Positions 58,535 through 64,000 of a DNA stretch of 64,000 bases are shown here, piece by piece; the stretch's first letter is position 1; every line of letters starts with the position of its first letter. The notes beneath the pieces were generated by a model. The model was not told where the DNA came from. It ran no database searches and saw only the letters and a list, made by a program, of their open reading frames with translations. Source of the DNA: Panulirus ornatus (Eukaryota; Arthropoda; Malacostraca; Decapoda; Palinuridae); the NCBI RefSeq assembly GCF_036320965.1, contig NC_092238.1:26966403-27030402 (forward strand). The letters run 5' to 3'. Position numbers and translations under genes: made by a program.

Positions 58535-60374
58535 GAGAGGGGAGGATTTACTCTCTAATCCAAGAGGTAATTGAGGCACAGTTGTATAGTGGACCTTCTT
58601 ATCTCTCAAGATACAGTAGATGTAGAGGGCACCTCCGGTTTATTTACGATACAAGACTGTACACGTATGTCTTGTGTACCTTACACTTTAGCGTCTTCGT
58701 CTGCTTAAAGACACAGTCTCAGGCCACCCGAATATGATACATTCCACAGAGACACTTATAAAACAGATATCAATGTTATAACTTGGAGATGCATATTTCA
58801 TTAAGGTGACGCATTACAATATACAGTTTAACCCAGTGTCAGTACCCCTGACAGAGTTCATTTCTCAGGCTTCTGTCTGTTTGCCCAGGCCAGCGGTGCA
58901 CAACCTAATTATGATCGCAGGTTGTCTGAATGGTTTAGATGTTCCGTGCACCCTGTGACCACGCAACGCCCTCCTTGATTTCTGCACGAGAAACGTCACC
59001 GCAAGCTCGTCAGATCCGACATCCCTCCACCCAGCTCACTCTCAGAGGCCTGCGTCGAGGCCCCTGTAGGGCTTTTATGCAATTATAGTCCTTTTCCAGG
59101 AAAAAGAACTGAGAGCTTTCCAGACCGCCATTCGTGGAGCCATTTCTCAAAAGCCCCTCACTGAAGCTAGTTATTTGAGACAGCAGTTGGGGGGAAAACG
59201 TACGTTTCTTTCATGATCCTTCACCTTTTTCGGTAAATTGCGCTTGAGACCCCTCGCTAAATGCTTCGAAACCCATGAATATACCCCCGTTCCTCAACCT
59301 GGATCTGTATGACATCAGTGTCGACCGTCATCTTAGGCTGTCACCCACCGAAACGAACCCCTTAAATTATCCTGTCGAGGTCGATCTCTGTAGCCTTATG
59401 TTTAGGATCTCCTTTTACTCGTAGGATTCGAGAACCGTATCCTGTCCAAACGTGTGAGCGTCCTCACACACCGTCGCCACTGGTAGTTTCCTCCCACTCC
59501 TGCGCTTAATGGACTGTCGCAGAACCAGTTATGGACTGTCAGCCTGTGAATGACCCGTCCCCAAACTCTAATCCAAATGGATCCAGAATGAAAATAAAAA
59601 CTCTTAGGTCCTCGTCACCAGAGTTTTATCTTGGATGTGCTCATCTGTTGAGGGGTTTCTGGACGCCTTTGATTGGGAACGGTTGAGGCATTCGTGTTTG
59701 TCTGTATCGTACTTTTTACCACAGATAACGTCCAGTCATTACTTCGATACTCGCGGAACTTCTCGTTGTACACTAAACTACAGTGGTTCTCCTTGACACA
59801 TTGTCGTGTCATCAGTCATATTATTAACTTTATTCTTAATTGGAAATATTTAGTTAACTTTTTTTTGGTTAACAAAATTATTCATCAAATCTTGAATATG
59901 ATAGAGGTGTTGAATGGGGGGCCTATATGATCCGTGATACGTAACCAAGTCTGTCAGAATAGAATGCATTTCATAGAATCTAATTAGATTATATGTTCTA
60001 CCTCACTTACCAGGTAAACAATGATCTCACTCTCATCACTGTTGAGCATAAAACGTCACTGTGTTCGATTAGGAATTCTACAGGAGTCGATCGATGATTC
60101 TGTGCAGCTATAGGAGTCTTGATTCTAATCCTAAAGCTAGGGAACTCTGATCCCTTTATCGGTCATGCAAATCAAGCGAGTCTGGTTTACAAAAATGGCG
60201 TTCTGGGTGGTGCTCGAGGATATTACAACCTTAAGAACTACGTATACCATGGAAAAGACGTGTGTGTCCAGATCTGTAGGTTATTGACCGCTTGATTCAA
60301 AGGATAATTTAAAGAGATCTCACAGACGAAGGCCTGTTATAGATGGGATTAATGAAAGAAAAGACGAGGAGGTC
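58535..60374. other. Anonymous DNA, no gene recognised
   Basis: Mixed composition. ORFs at 59615-59930 overlap in antisense without a known domain. No repeat or RNA recognised. Confidence 0.45.
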
Positions 60375-61338
60375 ATGAATGCAGTCAACAAAATCCCTTC
60401 GGTTGCTACTCTTATCCTCACGCCTCACTTATCGTCATTATATTCGCTACTTTTCCTCCCATTTTCCCCACCTCATCACGATAGACCCATCATCCGCCTC
60501 ATCGTAGAACAATCACCTGATTTTTTCCTCCTCAGTATCACAGAAACCGCTACCTACCCACCTACCCACCTACCTACCTACTTACCTACCGGGGACCAGT
60601 TGCCACCACCTTCCCCTACAGTGCCCCAGGACTACGGTGTCTGCTTCCCTCCCAAAACGATGACCACAGCCGCCTCCTACCGACAGTTACGACGACAGCC
60701 ACCACCACCGCCGCCACCACTTGCTTCCTTCTACACCGCTGCCAGTTCGGCAAACCTATCACCTCTCCTTTTACTACCAGATCCACTTTACTCAACCCCA
60801 TCCTGCAATCATCTCGAACATTACCATTTCTCCTTCTTTCGTTTATCACCACAAAAAGTCACTCTCTCTCTTTCACCTCATTACATCACCAGAATTACGA
60901 CTTCTAATACCAGCCCCCTGCCCTTTTCATCCCCATTCCCACGACTACCCTTCATCCCCTCTATCATCAGAACCACCACTCGAACCTCTCTCTCCTCCTC
61001 ACCCGTACCACGACCAGTCAGTCATCCCACCTTGCACCACGAGACGTCCATCATCATCCACCCAGTGGCCTCCTTCAGTAGCTGCAGGCGAGAGGCTCAG
61101 ACCACCTCCTCCTGCTCCTCATTATCCTAAACTTTCCAGGACGCCTGAGAGGAGGACGTATTCCTGGTCTGCGATGGAACTAATCCGTAAGGCCCACTCT
61201 ACCCCAGAGCCTCCAGTCGAAATTGTTTCCTTGACAGTTCAACAGATTATCCTAAAATTTCCATCAGAGAATCCGATTACATCCCCCCTCTGCACAGAGC
61301 TAATCGTAAATCCTCTTGGGGGGTGTGTCGTTCTCTAG
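60375..61338 (+). other. Long Pro/Ser/Thr-rich open stretch, coding status doubtful
   Basis: Two overlapping plus frames are open: 60375-61130 (251 codons, the longest in the window) and 60721-61338 (205 codons). The plus strand is C/T-rich, which depletes stop codons, and the protein is mostly P, S, T and L with CCTA and CCACCG repeats (60554-60590, 60705-60722), so chance is likely. The last third of the second frame (ERLRPPPPAP, YSWSAMELIRKAHSTPEPP) has more varied composition and could be a true exon. No domain recognised. Confidence 0.2.
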
Positions 61339-61862
61339 GCAACGCAGAGAACGCATTTATACAGACCTCTCTCGGAGTGTGATTTCGGGCCATCCAAGAC
61401 GCTCGTTTTTGACCCTCAGCAGAACGTTGGTCTACGAGAATGTCCTCATAACGTCATCTCAGTTCCTCCACAGAGAGGGGTCACAAATCCTACTTAAATA
61501 CATCAGAATAGATACATACCCTCCATAGACCTCTTTCTGTACCACGCAGACTTTGTGCTTAATTAAGTTCAGATCGACTGAACGTTGATAAAGTCCTGGC
61601 ACACAGCTTAAGCTTAGAGCCCTTCATGGGGATTCACCCCCCCCCCCTCCCCCCAAGACCAGTGCAGAAGAACGTCAGTATTGCCAGAAGGTCAGTTATA
61701 GCCCATCAAAGAACGGCATTGTAGCCCTAGGTGAACGCCCGTATTGCCCATCACAGAACGTGGTATAGACGCATTTTCCATCGTAAGACCGTCAGTTGAT
61801 CCCTTCAGTGAACATCAGTGTAGCCCTTCATAGAACGTCAGTGTACGCCTCAGGAGAAACCT
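61339..61862. repeat. Degenerate ~32-bp repeat (GCCCTTCATAGAACGTCAGTGT-like)
   Basis: From about 61660, GCCCATCA(A/C)AGAACG, CCCTTCAGTGAACATCAGTGT and CCCTTCATAGAACGTCAGTGT recur about six times. The earlier part, to 61660, shows only a C11 run near 61638. Confidence 0.65.
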
Positions 61863-61865
61863 ATA

Positions 61866-61946
<81 letters not shown>
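61863..61946. repeat. (TA)n microsatellite
   Basis: TA tract of about 84 bp, the longest in the window. Confidence 0.98.
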
Positions 61947-61950
<4 letters not shown>

Positions 61951-62794
61951 CATACATGAACAGAACAGATACTGAAAACTGTGTCCCTAAAACGTTTAGA
62001 ATTCAAAATTCATTTCCATTTAGTTACAAATATAGAGCACTTAGATTGAATCAGTATTTTAAAAGCAAACAAATAAAAATACAAATGAAAATGGATAAAA
62101 ATGATGTAGTAGTTTTTTTGATAAATTTTCCAACGTTTAATTCAAACTTCGTAAATCCGTAGCAAACAACGGGAAAAGACATTATCAAGCGAAGAAGGAA
62201 ATTACCATAAATAGCAGTTATAATGATAATAATAATGATAATAATAATGATAATAATAATAATGATATAATGATAATAGTGATAATAACTAACAATAACA
62301 GTAGTAATGATAAATGATAAGTTGTTTACTAGTCTTCAGATCTTAAGAAGAATTCGCAGTTCTTACATAATAAACCCACAAGACTCGCACGAAATACATA
62401 ACTCTACAGAATATTGGCTCCGCTCTCCGAAGTCTTTCAAAAGTTGTAACAAACTTACGGAAAAAAAAACTGTGTGTAAGAAATTTTAATGAGGCTCTTA
62501 ACGAACGGAAAAAAAAAACATGTAATGTGCAGATCTAGCGAACCTCAGGGGATGATGAAATAACGTTAAAGAAGACTTTTTTTTTTTTTGTAAGTCAAAA
62601 CGTTAATTAGTTTCCAAGACACAAGCTGCACGCTTTACAACATCTACGTAAAGTTCCCGTTTACGATGCATCGCAAGGCTACACACACACACACACACAG
62701 TACCGTTCGGCAACGTAAATACAATGGCTGCTTTTCGAGAGTATGATGTATGTATAATCTTTTTTTCATTATTCCCCTCCGCCAATAATATGTC

Positions 62795-62799
<5 letters not shown>
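61947..62799. other. AT-rich DNA with imperfect (AAT)n
   Basis: TAATGATAATAA-type repeat at 62219-62315 and several A or T runs. A short (CA)n lies at 62681-62699. No gene recognised. Confidence 0.55.

Positions 62800-62836
<37 letters not shown>
62800..62836. repeat. (TA)n microsatellite
   Basis: Pure TA tract. Confidence 0.96.
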
Positions 62837-62840
<4 letters not shown>

Positions 62841-63384
62841 CAACAAGCACTCACCGTAGAGTCACTACTTCTATTCCAAGCAACGTCACAATCGAAAGAC
62901 AAACAGCTTCCAGTAGGGTTACGTACCACTAGGGGGTAAAAAAGCTTGTTTTACATGCTACACAGATAGATCTCTGGCTTCTTCCTGTTTCTTTCTCTTT
63001 TTCTGTCCCTCTCTCTATCTCTCTCTCACTCTCTCTCTCTCTCGGGAGCGGTAGTCACAAGTGTGAGATGAGGAGGAGGAGGAGAAGGAAGAGGAGGGGA
63101 TACGTGTGTATGAGTTTTCGGGGGGAAGGAGATGGTGGAGGTGGAGGAGGAGGGGGTGACTTAAAAAGTTGGTGCCGCACCGCCGTCGCCTCCTCTCGTG
63201 GGGGTGGTACACACACACACGCACACAACCGCTCTCACCGCCGTGGTTGAGGCGAGTGCCAGGGAGAGGAGTCGGCAGGACTCCCCGCGCTGGGCGAGTC
63301 TCTCTCGCGTGGCGTGGGGGGGGAGGGGGAGAGCAGGAGGAGGCGCACGCTCCCTTCGTCCTCTCTCTCTCCCTCTCTCTCTCG
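62837..63384. other. CpG-rich patch of unknown role
   Basis: CT-rich 62975-63043, polypurine (GGA-type) 63067-63155, then CpG-dense sequence 63160-63345. This could be a promoter or 5' exon of a gene outside the window, but no motif proves it. ORFs there are low in complexity. Confidence 0.35.

Positions 63385-63441
<57 letters not shown>
63385..63441. repeat. (CA)n microsatellite
   Basis: Pure CA tract. Confidence 0.97.
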
Positions 63442-63442
<1 letters not shown>

Positions 63443-63659
63443 CTTCTTCCCTTGCAAGATGCTGTGCGAGAGTGCATCTCACACAAGACGACGCATGCAT
63501 TCGTACACACACACTGAGGATTTTCGTGTTTGTATGATATGAATACATACGTGCGTGTGTGTGTATACATGAACATCACGTATACATAGGAAGACGCAAG
63601 AATGCAAGCACAAGTGAAAAATGTATTTAGAATACAGGGACACGTAATATCCATTGTGG

Positions 63660-63930
63660 TATAATTATGTGTATTCAGATATGGGTGGTAGTATATGTAT
63701 TAAGATGTGCATGATAGCATATATACTTAGATATGAATGATATATGTATTATACATATCCTCGCTTATGTTATGGTAGCATGAGTACTCGTATATTAATG
63801 CTAACACATATACTTAATCTTTAGATGATAAATATGTATGAAAACACATGTACTCAGATATGAATTATGACGTATGTACTCGTCTATGGATGATATAAAA
63901 CGTGCGACGATAAGTATGGTGGAAAGGGTA
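63660..63930. repeat. Degenerate ~30-bp repeat (TACTCAGATATGAATGATA-like)
   Basis: AGATATG(G/A)(G/A)T and CATAT(G/A)TACT motifs recur about eight times at 28-35-bp spacing, AT-rich and diverged. Confidence 0.65.
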
Positions 63931-63937
63931 TATAGGT

Positions 63938-63942
63938 TATAG

Positions 63943-64000
<58 letters not shown>
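63938..64000. repeat. (GATA)n-(GA)n compound microsatellite, window edge
   Basis: About six GATA units passing into GA that runs off the right edge. Confidence 0.97.

Overview
The window reads as nuclear DNA of a decapod crustacean or a close relative. This is an inference from two things. First, very long AT, GA and CA dinucleotide tracts occur roughly once per kilobase on both strands, a known trait of penaeid and other decapod genomes. Second, the mobile elements are invertebrate-type non-LTR retrotransposons. Nothing looks prokaryotic: there are no operons, no ribosome-binding-site spacing and no tightly packed ORFs. Nearly all long ORFs are products of simple repeats (poly YI, HT, VC, SL, RE) or of pyrimidine-rich strands poor in stop codons.

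One protein-coding exon is convincing: the first coding exon of a membrane-type globin (globin X / neuroglobin-like) on the minus strand at 56962-57329. It has a Met-Gly N-terminus fitting N-myristoylation, a long Ser-rich then acidic extension, and the start of the globin fold from helix A to helix B. It stops at a GTAAGT donor that splits the Gly codon at position B12 after its second base, the classical ancestral globin intron site B12.2. I did not find the downstream exons.

The other recognisable genes are dead non-LTR retrotransposons. An RTE-like family has an RT pseudogene at 9653-10588, a second decayed copy at 57518-58330, and 3'-end fragments at 6441, 33241 and 44890. A CR1/L2-like RT relic lies at 17736-18575 and a short retroelement C-terminus at 30932-31093. 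Two SINE-like elements (45207-45362 and 58391-58534) carry the same 3' core as the RTE-like family, fused to a conserved 55-nt foldback hairpin. The seven core copies and the hairpin family form the most system-like structure here and suggest a LINE/SINE partnership. One LINE/SINE pair lies just upstream of the globin exon.

Layout: 0-9 kb, simple repeats and anonymous DNA, with a GC-rich 15-bp inverted repeat at 3637. 9-11 kb, RTE-like pseudogene. 16.0-16.9 kb, a 21-bp minisatellite followed by a 34-bp array rich in AGGTCA/TGACCT. 17.7-18.6 kb, CR1-like relic. 20-25 kb, several minisatellites of 21-41 bp. 30-35 kb, a 23-bp ACGTAA array, a retro fragment, an RTE tail and a 41-bp dyad array. 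36-39 kb, paired complementary microsatellites. 44.9-45.8 kb, RTE tail, SINE and AT tracts. 53.3 kb, 40-bp array. 56.9-58.5 kb, globin exon and its retroelement-filled flank. 60.4-61.3 kb, a Pro/Ser-rich open stretch of doubtful status. 61.3-64 kb, AT tracts, degenerate repeats and a CpG-rich patch.
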